Source of the DNA: JB111 sp049856295
GTDB lineage: Bacteria; Actinomycetota; Actinomycetes; Actinomycetales; Actinomycetaceae
Direction: 5' to 3'
DNA length: 64,000 nucleotides
NCBI RefSeq assembly: GCF_049856295.1
Contig: NZ_JBNDMZ010000015.1
Coordinates: forward strand, 1-64,000
Both the position numbers and the translations under genes were made by a program. Positions 1 to 7,332 of this stretch are shown here, one piece after another. The notes beneath the pieces are model-generated. The model was not told where the DNA came from and did not search any database. It was given only the letters and a program-made list of their open reading frames with translations. How positions within the stretch are numbered: position 1 is the stretch's first letter; every line of letters begins with the position of its first letter.

Positions 1-24
1 CGCCCCCTGTGTGTCAGCCTGGGT

Positions 25-432
25 GTGAGTCGATCGAGGAGGTCGATGTTGGCACGTCTGCGCACTCCGCAGGAGAAGGCTGAGTTCGTGGCCGAGTACC
101 TGGTTGTCGAGCACGGTCAGAAGTTGGCATGGCTCGCAGAGAGGGGGATCGACTCGCGAACGATGAGTCGTTGGCGTAAGGCGTTCTTCTTTGGCGATCT
201 GGATGCCGAGCTGATTCCCAGGGACACTTCCTTGATGGATGTCGCTGGTGGAGCCAAGTTCAAACAGCTCGAGGTCCAGCTCGCGGCGGAGAAGGCTGCG
301 CGGGAGGCCGATCGGCGGGAACACGCCGCTGAGATCGAGCGACTCCAGGAGGTCAACGATGCGCTGGGAAAAGCTATCGGGCTCTTGCACGACCGCGCCG
401 GCGAGCAGCAGGAGCCCAAGGACGAGAGCTGA
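25..432 (+). CDS. IS3-family transposase OrfA (DNA-binding subunit)
   Basis: This 135-residue basic protein has an N-terminal helix-turn-helix (roughly residues 15-55, ending RTMSRWRKAF) that would bind the IS ends. The C-terminal half (residues 75-125) is a heptad-like coiled coil resembling the leucine zipper of IS3 OrfA proteins. The GTG start at 25 lies in the left terminal repeat. An in-frame ATG at 46, just after GAGGAGG, is an alternative, though only 3 bases separate the two. OrfA ends at 432, inside the open OrfB frame, so it could be made alone or as an OrfAB fusion by -1 frameshifting at 369-373. Confidence 0.75.
   Translation: MSRSRRSMLARLRTPQEKAEFVAEYLVVEHGQKLAWLAERGIDSRTMSRWRKAFFFGDLDAELIPRDTSLMDVAGGAKFKQLEVQLAAEKAAREADRREHAAEIERLQEVNDALGKAIGLLHDRAGEQQEPKDES
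369..373 (+). other. Candidate -1 programmed frameshift site (AAAAG)
   Basis: OrfB is in the -1 frame relative to OrfA. At 369-373 the OrfA codons read GGA AAA GCT, giving A-AAA-G. This tetra-A-G motif is the frameshift site described for IS3 itself. After a -1 slip the frame stays open from 369 through 1499 with no stop, so an OrfAB fusion is possible. I did not identify a convincing downstream pseudoknot. Confidence 0.45.
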
Positions 433-539
433 ACCCAACCACCGGCTCGGGTACGGCGACGGGCGGTTCGGACTTCATCGCGTTCGAGAACGAGCTGGTC
501 GCTGAGATCAAGAGCTATGGGACCAGTCAGCGCGCCACC

Positions 540-1499
540 TTGGAACTGCTCGGGATCAGTCGCGCGACGTGGCACTACCGCCGCCATCCCCGCGACCGGG
601 TGCCCGGTCCGGTTCCGCAGGCACGGCGGGACTATCCCAACCGGGTCACCGACGCCGAGCGGGAGCAGATCCTGGGACTGATCGCCCAGGGGTTCGCCGT
701 CGGTCGCGGCGTGTACTCGTCGTGGCACGACGCGTTGGACGCGGGCGATCCGATCGCCTCGCTCAGGACGTGGCACCGGCTCGCCGCTGCTCATCTGGGG
801 CCGCAACGGCCCAGCCGGCCCCGGCGCCGGCGGCGGGCCAGCGCGATGCCGCAGTTCCGAGCCACCGCGCCCAACCAGGTCTGGTGCTGGGACATCACCA
901 AGCTCGCGGGCAAGTACCACGGGCAGTGGCTCAGTCTCTATCTCGTCATCGACGTCTTCTCGCGCCTGGTCGTGGGCTGGCGGGTTGAACAGGGCGAGGA
1001 CGATGACCTGGCCCGAGCGATGTTCGAGACCGCGTTCGACGCGCAGGGCACGCACCCGCAGATCGTGCACTCCGATGGCGGCCCGTCGATGATGTCCGAC
1101 ACCCTGTCCGACCTCTACCGCGAGCTGGGCATTACCCGCTCACGTAACCGGCCCCGGGTCTCCAACGACAATCCGTACGCCGAATCATGGTTCAAGACAG
1201 CGAAGTACCAGTCCCGCTATCCCGGCTGGTTCCACGACATGGCCCATGCTCGTCGCTGGGCCACGACCGTGATCACCGACTACAACACCACTCACCGGCA
1301 CACGTCGCTCGAGGGCCACACACCGCAGAGCGTCCATGACGGCAGCTGGCGCACTGTCCATCACCAGCGACAGTCCACTCTCGAAGACCTGGCCGCCCGC
1401 CACCCCGAGCGCTACCCCCGCACCCCCCGAATCAGAGCACCGTTAGCGAACGTCACTCTCAACACCGAACAATCAACCCAACGACTCCAAACAGGTTGA
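540..1499 (+). CDS. IS3-family transposase OrfB (DDE integrase core)
   Basis: This is the catalytic subunit of the transposase. Counting from the TTG at 540, the acidic triad is visible as Asp118 (CWDITK), Asp179 (VHSDGG) and Glu215 (YAESWFK). The last two are separated by 35 residues, the IS3 DD(35)E signature. An HTH_21-like region precedes the core (residues 30-90). The TTG is probably not the true initiation point: the frame is open upstream past 432 and encodes sequence that resembles the start of OrfB (AFENELVAEIKS), so translation likely begins upstream or by frameshift from OrfA. No internal stop is present and the element looks intact. Confidence 0.85.
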   Translation: MELLGISRATWHYRRHPRDRVPGPVPQARRDYPNRVTDAEREQILGLIAQGFAVGRGVYSSWHDALDAGDPIASLRTWHRLAAAHLGPQRPSRPRRRRRASAMPQFRATAPNQVWCWDITKLAGKYHGQWLSLYLVIDVFSRLVVGWRVEQGEDDDLARAMFETAFDAQGTHPQIVHSDGGPSMMSDTLSDLYRELGITRSRNRPRVSNDNPYAESWFKTAKYQSRYPGWFHDMAHARRWATTVITDYNTTHRHTSLEGHTPQSVHDGSWRTVHHQRQSTLEDLAARHPERYPRTPRIRAPLANVTLNTEQSTQRLQTG

Positions 1500-1619
1500 C
1501 ACCTTCCGGCCGTGAGTACTCTCGGCGCACAACCCGACTCCTCGGCGGGAGACCGTCCTTTCGGCGAGAAGTTGTGTGGTCGCCGAGCAGGTTGCCGGTC
1601 GGCACGCGCGGGCGAACGG

Positions 1620-1655
1620 CACGAGGGGCCGACCGGTGACGGTCGGCCCCTCGTG
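1620..1655 (-). terminator. Strong hairpin after the diamino-sugar operon
   Basis: A perfect 16-bp stem (CACGAGGGGCCGACCG at 1620-1635 with 1640-1655) encloses a GTGA loop. It lies 22 bases past the stop of the oxidoreductase gene at 1678 on the minus strand. No U-tract follows, as is common in high-GC actinomycetes. Confidence 0.7.
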
Positions 1656-1677
1656 GTGCTGCGTCAGCGATCAGCGG

Positions 1678-2697
1678 CTACAGCTGGACGGCCACACCGT
1701 CGCCGGCGGCGGAGAGGATCGCCTCGACGACCTCGAGCGTGTGCACACCCTCGGCCATCGACACGACCTCGTCGCCCTCCCCGCGCACGGCGTCGCGGAA
1801 CCGCTCCTGCTCGACCCGCAGCGGCTCGCGCTTGGGGATCGCGTAGGTCGTGATGTCGCCCTCGGACACGCCGCGGAAGGCGGCCACGGCGTCCCACTCG
1901 GTGGGGATCGTGCCGTTGGCGTAGAAGGTGAGGTCGATGTTGAGGGTGTCGGCCACGAGGGCCCCGCGCTCACCGGTCACGACGGTCCGGCGCTCCTTGA
2001 AGGGCGAGAGCCAGTTGACGGTGTGCCCCACCATCGTCCCGTCGGCGAGCTGTCCGGTGGCCAGCACCATGTCCTCGAACTCGCGACCCGAGCGGTGCGT
2101 GGTCCGCGCCCAGATCGAGCTGTACGGCGAGCCGGCGACGAACGCGGCGAGGTCGACGTCGTGGGTCGCGAGGTCCTTGACCACGCCGACGTCGGAGATC
2201 CGCGCCGGGAACGGGCCCTGCCGGAAGGTCTGGATCTGGTAGATCTCGCCGAGGAACCCCTCGGCCAGCTTGTCCCGCAGCGCGACGATCGCCGGGTTGC
2301 ACCGCTCGACGTACCCGACGGCGCCGGTGAGCCCGGCCTCCTCGAAGGCGCCTGCGACGCGGCGACCTGCGGCGACGTCGTGCGCGATGGGCTTCTCGAC
2401 CATCGTGTGGATGCCGGCCTCGGCGAGCTTGAGGGCGACCTCCTCGTGGTAGATCGTCGGCACGGCGACCATGGCCGCCTCGATGCCGGCGTCGATGAGC
2501 GACTCGACGTCGCTGCCCACCGTCAGCGACCCGGCGACGCCGAAGCGGTCGCCACCCGGGTCGGCCACGGCCACGAGGTCCATGCCCTCGGTCTCCCGGA
2601 TGACCCGGGCGTGGTGGCGCCCCATCGAGCCCAGCCCGATGAGCCCCACGCGCAGCGGGGCATCGGTCGCAGTCGTTCCAGCCACGTTGTCTCCCAT
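1678..2697 (-). CDS. Gfo/Idh/MocA oxidoreductase, WlbA/WbpB-like UDP-sugar 3-dehydrogenase
   Basis: This 339-residue NAD(P)-dependent oxidoreductase starts with a Rossmann fold (GLIGLGSMGRHH near residues 17-28). It carries the family motif EKPIAHDV near residue 140, whose lysine is the usual catalytic residue, followed by the (alpha/beta) C-terminal domain. It sits last in a three-gene operon after a DegT aminotransferase and a left-handed beta-helix acetyltransferase. That trio matches the WlbA-WlbC-WlbB / WbpB-WbpE-WbpD modules, which oxidise C3 of UDP-GlcNAcA, aminate it and acetylate it. The 3-dehydrogenase role is inferred from this context; the fold assignment is firm. The gene starts 5 bases after the aminotransferase stop. 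Confidence 0.8.
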   Translation of the reverse strand: MGDNVAGTTATDAPLRVGLIGLGSMGRHHARVIRETEGMDLVAVADPGGDRFGVAGSLTVGSDVESLIDAGIEAAMVAVPTIYHEEVALKLAEAGIHTMVEKPIAHDVAAGRRVAGAFEEAGLTGAVGYVERCNPAIVALRDKLAEGFLGEIYQIQTFRQGPFPARISDVGVVKDLATHDVDLAAFVAGSPYSSIWARTTHRSGREFEDMVLATGQLADGTMVGHTVNWLSPFKERRTVVTGERGALVADTLNIDLTFYANGTIPTEWDAVAAFRGVSEGDITTYAIPKREPLRVEQERFRDAVRGEGDEVVSMAEGVHTLEVVEAILSAAGDGVAVQL

Positions 2698-2702
2698 CGC
2701 GA

Positions 2703-3827
2703 TCAGGCCCCCGCCCCGGTCACGGCCTCGACCGCGGCCGCGATGCGGTCGAGGTCGCCCTGCTCGAGGGAGGGGTGCACGGGCAGCGAGATGACCTGCT
2801 GCGCGGCGCGCTCGGTCTCGGGCAGCTCGAGGCCCGGCGAGAAGACGGCGAGGGACTCGAGGCGGTGGTTGGGGATCGGGTAGTACACGCCGCAGCCCAC
2901 CTTGTGCTCCGCGCGCAGCGCGGCGACGATGCGGTCGCGCTCGGCGCCGCCGTCGCCCTCGACGGGCACGCGGACCGTGTACTGGTGGTAGACGTGCTCG
3001 GCGCCCTCGGCGACCGGGGGCACCACCACGCCGCGCAGGTTGGCGTCGAGGAACGCGGCGTTGGCCCGGCGCCGCTCGGTCCAGCCGAGGACCTTGCCGA
3101 GCTGGACGCGGCCGATCGCGGCGTGCACGTCGGTCATCCGCGTGTTGTAGCCGACGACCTCGTTCTCGTACTGCTTCTCCATGCCCTGGTTGCGCAGGAG
3201 GCGCACCCGGCGGGCCAGCTTCTCGTCGCCCGTGGTGACCATGCCGCCCTCGGCGGAGGTCATGTTCTTCGTCGGGTAGAGGGAGAACGCGGCGAAGGCG
3301 CCGAACGTGCCGACCTGGCGGCCGCGGTAGGTGGCGGCGTGGGCCTGGGCGGCGTCCTCGAAGATCTGCAGGTCGTGCTCGTCGGCGATCGCCTGGAGCG
3401 CGTCCATGTTCGCCGGGTGCCCGTACAGGTGGACGGGCATGATGCCGCGCGTGCGCTCGGTGACCGCGGCACGCACCGACTCGGGGTCGAGGCAGAAGTG
3501 CTCGGGCTCGATGTCCGCGAACACCGGCGTCGCGCCGGTCAGCGCCACCGAGTTGCCGGTCGCCGCGAACGTGAAGGACGGGACGATGACCTCGTCGCCC
3601 TCACCGATGCCGGCGGCGACCAGGCCCATGTGCAGGGCGGACGTGCCGGAGTTGACGGCCACGGCGGTGCGGCCGGCGGCCAGGACCGAGGCGAACTCCT
3701 CCTCGAAGGCCTTGACCTCGGGCCCCTGGGCGATCATGCCGGTCCGCATCACGCGGTCGACCGCCGCGCGTTCCTCGTCGCCGATGACCGGCTTCGCCGC
3801 GGGGATCATGGGCAGCTCGTCGTTCAC
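2703..3827 (-). CDS. DegT/DnrJ/EryC1/StrS aminotransferase (WlbC/WbpE-like)
   Basis: This PLP-dependent sugar aminotransferase of 374 residues probably aminates the 3-keto intermediate of a UDP-sugar. The PLP lysine is visible in the family context SLYPTKNMT (about residue 185), and the phosphate-binding region NSGTSALHMG lies near residue 62. I chose the GTG at 3827 because GGAGGAG precedes it by about 4 bases and its GTGA overlaps the stop of the upstream acetyltransferase, a sign of translational coupling. An ATG seven codons or so inside (3809) is the alternative. The C-terminal half contains the expected conserved YNTRMTDVHAAIG segment. The exact sugar cannot be read from sequence. Confidence 0.85.
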   Translation of the reverse strand: MNDELPMIPAAKPVIGDEERAAVDRVMRTGMIAQGPEVKAFEEEFASVLAAGRTAVAVNSGTSALHMGLVAAGIGEGDEVIVPSFTFAATGNSVALTGATPVFADIEPEHFCLDPESVRAAVTERTRGIMPVHLYGHPANMDALQAIADEHDLQIFEDAAQAHAATYRGRQVGTFGAFAAFSLYPTKNMTSAEGGMVTTGDEKLARRVRLLRNQGMEKQYENEVVGYNTRMTDVHAAIGRVQLGKVLGWTERRRANAAFLDANLRGVVVPPVAEGAEHVYHQYTVRVPVEGDGGAERDRIVAALRAEHKVGCGVYYPIPNHRLESLAVFSPGLELPETERAAQQVISLPVHPSLEQGDLDRIAAAVEAVTGAGA

Positions 3828-4423
3828 GCGTTCTCCTCCGTCTCGGTCAGCACGCCGTTCGTCTCGACGTACCGCTGCCCGGTCAGCGGGCACCGCCATT
3901 GTTCCCCGTCCTGGACGAGTCGGGCGCCCGAACGTCCTACCCATCCGATCTGCTTCGCGGGTACGCCGGCCACGAGGGCGTACGGGGTGACGTCCTTGGT
4001 CACCACGGCGCCGGCAGCCACGGTCGCCCAGGCGCCCACCGTCACGGGCGCGACGCACACGGCGCGGGCGCCGATCGCGGCGCCCTCCTCGATGGTCACG
4101 CCGACCGCGTCCCAGTCGGAGGCGGACTTGAGCGAGCCGTCCGGGTTGATCGCACGGGGATAGGTGTCGTTCGTCAGCACGGCCGCGGGCCCGATGAACA
4201 CGCCGTCGCCGAGCCGCGCGGGCTCGTACACGAGCGCGTAGTTCTGGACCTTGCAGTGCCGCCCCATCTGCACGCCGGTGCCGATGTAGGCGCCGCGCCC
4301 CACGACGCAGCCCTCCCCCATCTCGACGTCCTCCCGCACCTGCGCGAGGTGCCAGACGGAGCTGCCGTCGCCGATGCGAGCGGTCTCCGCCACGTCGGCG
4401 GAGTCCACGATCCGTGCGGTCAT
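3824..4423 (-). CDS. UDP-amino-sugar N-acetyltransferase, left-handed beta-helix (WlbB/WbpD-like)
   Basis: The 199-residue protein shows hexapeptide repeats over residues 10-165 (for example IGDGSSVW, VGRGAYIG, IGARAVCV, VGAWATVAAGAVV), the LbH acetyltransferase fold that forms trimers and uses acetyl-CoA. The segment NDTYPRAINPDGSLK is typical of WbpD/WlbB enzymes. The C-terminal tail (CPLTGQRY) resembles the short cysteine-containing tail of the group. It is the first gene of the operon and starts at an ATG preceded by AAGGGC. It probably installs the N-acetyl group on C3 after the aminotransferase has acted. No UDP-GlcNAc 6-dehydrogenase or epimerase is present in the window. Confidence 0.8.
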   Translation of the reverse strand: MTARIVDSADVAETARIGDGSSVWHLAQVREDVEMGEGCVVGRGAYIGTGVQMGRHCKVQNYALVYEPARLGDGVFIGPAAVLTNDTYPRAINPDGSLKSASDWDAVGVTIEEGAAIGARAVCVAPVTVGAWATVAAGAVVTKDVTPYALVAGVPAKQIGWVGRSGARLVQDGEQWRCPLTGQRYVETNGVLTETEENA

Positions 4424-4537
4424 GCGCTGCCCTTCGTGTCGAGGCCGACGCCCCGCCCCGGGCGAGCCGCTCACGCGACCGGCCCGCGCACGGCACGCTG
4501 CCCTGCTGTCGTCCACGAGCCTGCGACAATGCGGCCC

Positions 4538-5221
4538 ATGCCCATGGTGCCACCCGTGGACGACGCCTGGCTCGTCATCCCCGTCTTCAACGAGGCGTCC
4601 GTCATCGGTCGCGTCGTGTCGGAGGCGCGCGAGACGTTCCCGCACATCGTCTGCGTCGACGACTCGTCGACCGATGCCTCGGGGGCCGCGGCCGCCGCGG
4701 CGGGCGCCGTCGTCGTCACGCACCCGTTCAACCTCGGGCAGGGGGCGGCGCTGCAGACCGGCATCGAGTACGTCCTCACGCGCACCGACGCCCGCTACCT
4801 CGTCACCTTCGACGCCGACGGGCAGCACCGGGTGGTCGACGCGGTCGACATGGTGGAGAGGGCCCGCACCGAGGACCTCGCCGTGGTCTTCGGCTCCCGC
4901 TTCCTCGACGACCGCACGAAGCCGGGCCTGCTCAAGCGGCTCGTCCTCAAGACGGCCGTGTGGGTGACCAACCAGTCCACCGGCATGCGTCTGACCGACG
5001 CCCACAACGGTCTGCGGGTCATCCGACGCGACGCCGCCCGGCACGTCGACCTGCGGCAGAACCGCATGGCGCACGCCACCGAGATCGTGCTCCAGCTCGG
5101 CCGCACGTCGCTGCCGTGGTCGGAGCACCCGATCGAGATCGTCTACACCGACTACTCCAAGGCCAAGGGCCAGTCGCTGCTCAACTCCGTCAACATCCTG
5201 TGGGAGCTGGTGATCCGCTGA
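4538..5221 (+). CDS. Family 2 glycosyltransferase, dolichol-phosphate mannosyltransferase type
   Basis: This is a 227-residue GT-A fold enzyme. The N-terminal nucleotide-binding strand VIPVFNEASVIG, the aspartate pair VDDSSTD and the metal-binding DADGQH are all visible in the first 100 residues. It lacks transmembrane segments and is followed immediately by a DUF2304 membrane protein (TGATG, one-base overlap), a standard pairing in which the enzyme charges a lipid-phosphate carrier with a sugar. In-frame ATGs occur at 4529, 4538 and 4544. I favour 4538 because GACAAT lies 7 bases upstream, consistent with a leaderless start. It diverges from the diamino-sugar operon. Confidence 0.85.
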   Translation: MPMVPPVDDAWLVIPVFNEASVIGRVVSEARETFPHIVCVDDSSTDASGAAAAAAGAVVVTHPFNLGQGAALQTGIEYVLTRTDARYLVTFDADGQHRVVDAVDMVERARTEDLAVVFGSRFLDDRTKPGLLKRLVLKTAVWVTNQSTGMRLTDAHNGLRVIRRDAARHVDLRQNRMAHATEIVLQLGRTSLPWSEHPIEIVYTDYSKAKGQSLLNSVNILWELVIR

Positions 5222-5688
5222 TGCCCGTCTCCGGAGACACGCGGATCATCCAGATCCTCCTCCTCGTCGCCGTCGTCGCCTTCACCGTCCTGCTCACCCG
5301 GTCGACGGCGGGCTCCCGCCACCAGGCGATCCGCCGGCTCGGGCTCCTCGGCTTCATGGCGCTCGCCGCGATCTCGGTGCTGTTCCCCTCGTGGGTCTCG
5401 TCGGTGGCCCGGTTCGTCGGCGTCGGGCGTGGCACGGACCTCGTGCTCTACATCCTCGTCGTCGTGTTCTTCGGCTACGTGGTCGTCACGGCCCGGGGGC
5501 ACGCACGGCGCGACCGGCAGACGACGATCCTCGCCCGGCGGCTCGCCATCCGGGAGGCCGACGGCGAGGTCCGGCGCGCACCGTCGGGGACCCCGCACAC
5601 CCCCGACGACGACACCCGCCACGCGCCCGACGACGAACCCCTGCGTGACGCGGACGACCCCGTCGAGGACCGCCGGGCCGACGGCTAG
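5221..5688 (+). CDS. DUF2304 membrane protein
   Basis: The 155-residue protein has three predicted transmembrane helices (about residues 8-25, 40-58 and 67-85) followed by a charged, disordered cytoplasmic tail rich in Asp, Arg and Pro. It is translationally coupled to the GT2 enzyme upstream. DUF2304 proteins nearly always accompany such transferases and are thought to anchor them to the membrane or help with lipid-linked sugars. The biochemical role is inferred only. Confidence 0.75.
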   Translation: MPVSGDTRIIQILLLVAVVAFTVLLTRSTAGSRHQAIRRLGLLGFMALAAISVLFPSWVSSVARFVGVGRGTDLVLYILVVVFFGYVVVTARGHARRDRQTTILARRLAIREADGEVRRAPSGTPHTPDDDTRHAPDDEPLRDADDPVEDRRADG

Positions 5689-5834
5689 CACCCGCACCAC
5701 CGACCCACCGGCCCCACCTGGGACGAGACGCCTCCCACATCGCGGGCCGAGGACCAGCGCGGGGGCAGAACTCCCCGCCGCCATGCCGTCGACGGACGTC
5801 CACCTTTCGGCCACCCGGCCGTATCGTGAGAGTC

Positions 5835-7250
5835 ATGCCGCCCGACGCCGAGGACGGCGCGGCCGAGCCGGAGACGCCGCGCGAGGAGCCCTACCAGCCC
5901 CGGCACCGCAAGCCTGCCCCGGCGCAGCGGCGGCGGCGCCGCGGACCGATCATCGCGGGGGCCGCCACGGCGGTCGTCGCCGTCGGGATCGGTGCGGTCG
6001 CCGCGATGTACAACGACCTCCAGGGCAACATCACCACCGAGGACGTCACGCACCTCCTCGACGAGGACGAGCGCCCCACCGTCGTCGAGGACCCGGACGA
6101 CCCGAACGCCGGGCAGGCGATGAACATCCTCGTCATGGGCTCCGACACCCGCGAGGGCGCGAACAGCGCCCAGGGCGGTCAGGAGGACGTCGAGGGCATG
6201 CGCTCCGACACCACGATGATCGTCCACATCTCTTCGGACCGGGAGCGGGTCGACATCGTCTCGATCCCCCGGGACACGCTCGTGCCGATCCCCTCCTGCA
6301 CGCTCGAGGACGGTTCCGAGACCGAGCCCGTCGAGGCCGGGATGTTCAACTCCGCCTTCCACACGGGCGGTCAGCACGGCGACGTGAGCGCGGCCGCCGC
6401 CTGCACGATCGCCACCGTCGAGGGCATGTCCGACGTCCGGATCGACGACTACATGGTGGTCGACTTCGCGGGGTTCATCGGCGTCGTCGAGGCCCTGGAC
6501 GGGGTCCCGATGTACGTGGACGAGGACATCGACGACCCGGGTGCCGGGCTCGAGCTCGACGAGGGCTGCCAGATCCTCGACGGCGAGGAGGCGCTCGGCT
6601 ACGCGCGCGCCCGCCAGACGCTCGGCGACGGCTCGGACATCTCCCGGATCGGCCGGCAGCAGCAGCTCGTCAGCGCCATCGCCCGCGACGTGCTCTCCAG
6701 CCGCGTCCTGTTCGACCTGCCGCGCCTGTACTCGGTGCTCGACGCCGGCACGCAGACCCTGACGACCTCGCCCGAGTTCGGCAGCATCCGCAACCTCGCC
6801 GGCCTCGCGGTCTCGCTGCGCGGCCTCGAGGGCGAGAACATCGGGTTCCTCACGATGCCCTGGGAGCCCGCGGGCTACCGCGTCACCCCGACCGAGGAGG
6901 CCGACGACGTGTGGGCCGCCCTGCGCGAGGACGAGCCGATCCCGGGGACGACCGCGGCGGCGGACCCCGAGCTCGGCGGCGGGACCCCGACCGACGAGTC
7001 GAACTCCGCGGGGACGGGCGAGAGCGCGTCCGAGGGGGCGTCGGAGGGTGCGTCGGACGGCGCGGCCCCGGAGGAGACCGGCACGGCGATCGGCACGGGC
7101 GGCGACCTGGCCCAGGAGGCACGGGACGCGGTCGCGGCGGAGGAGACCCCCACCGACGAGGCCGACAGCCACGGCACGCCCGACGACGCTGCCCCGCCCG
7201 CCCCGACGGCCGAGCCGGAGGCCGCCCCCCTCCCGCCGTGCACCCGGTGA
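5835..7250 (+). CDS. LytR-CpsA-Psr (LCP) family glycopolymer transferase
   Basis: This 471-residue protein has a short cytoplasmic N-terminus, one transmembrane helix (GPIIAGAATAVVAVGIGAVA), then an extracytoplasmic LCP domain. Key family motifs are MGSDTREG, MRSDTTMIVH and VSIPRDTLVPI, whose Asp and Arg residues bind the pyrophosphate of lipid-linked substrate. A Gly/Ser/Ala/Glu-rich, probably disordered tail of about 100 residues ends the protein. LCP enzymes attach wall polymers to peptidoglycan. The ATG at 5835 lies 7 bases after TATCGT (5822-5827), suggesting a leaderless transcript; a GTG at 5826 overlaps that box and is less likely. Another LCP gene follows. Confidence 0.85.
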   Translation: MPPDAEDGAAEPETPREEPYQPRHRKPAPAQRRRRRGPIIAGAATAVVAVGIGAVAAMYNDLQGNITTEDVTHLLDEDERPTVVEDPDDPNAGQAMNILVMGSDTREGANSAQGGQEDVEGMRSDTTMIVHISSDRERVDIVSIPRDTLVPIPSCTLEDGSETEPVEAGMFNSAFHTGGQHGDVSAAAACTIATVEGMSDVRIDDYMVVDFAGFIGVVEALDGVPMYVDEDIDDPGAGLELDEGCQILDGEEALGYARARQTLGDGSDISRIGRQQQLVSAIARDVLSSRVLFDLPRLYSVLDAGTQTLTTSPEFGSIRNLAGLAVSLRGLEGENIGFLTMPWEPAGYRVTPTEEADDVWAALREDEPIPGTTAAADPELGGGTPTDESNSAGTGESASEGASEGASDGAAPEETGTAIGTGGDLAQEARDAVAAEETPTDEADSHGTPDDAAPPAPTAEPEAAPLPPCTR

Positions 7251-7332
7251 CCACTCCACGGGGTGGTGCCACCCGGTCGGTCGGGATCGCGGATAGCCTG
7301 CGGATCGCTGGACGACGACCCGGGGGGACACG

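Larger units (their letters stand above)
12..1501 (+). mobile_element. IS3-family insertion sequence, apparently complete
   Basis: Two overlapping-frame genes (orfA, orfB with a DD(35)E integrase core) lie between imperfect terminal inverted repeats. The left end at 12-32 begins TGTCAGCCTG and the right end, read inward from 1501 to 1482, begins TGTCAACCTG; both run on to GAGTCG with one indel. The TG...CA termini fit IS3 elements. I see no matching direct repeat in the flanks (GTG on the left, CCT on the right), although only 11 bases of left flank are in the window. The element lies downstream of the glycan operon terminator and interrupts no gene visible here. Confidence 0.8.

Noticed and set aside
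1502..1677. Missing part of the IS or a second gene after the IS
   Set aside because: The right terminal repeat ends at 1501 and the rest holds only the operon terminator; no start codon with a ribosome-binding site was found.
7261..7274. GGGTGG-TG-CCACCC hairpin between LCP genes
   Set aside because: The 2-base loop is too small for a stable RNA hairpin, and the arms are low complexity.
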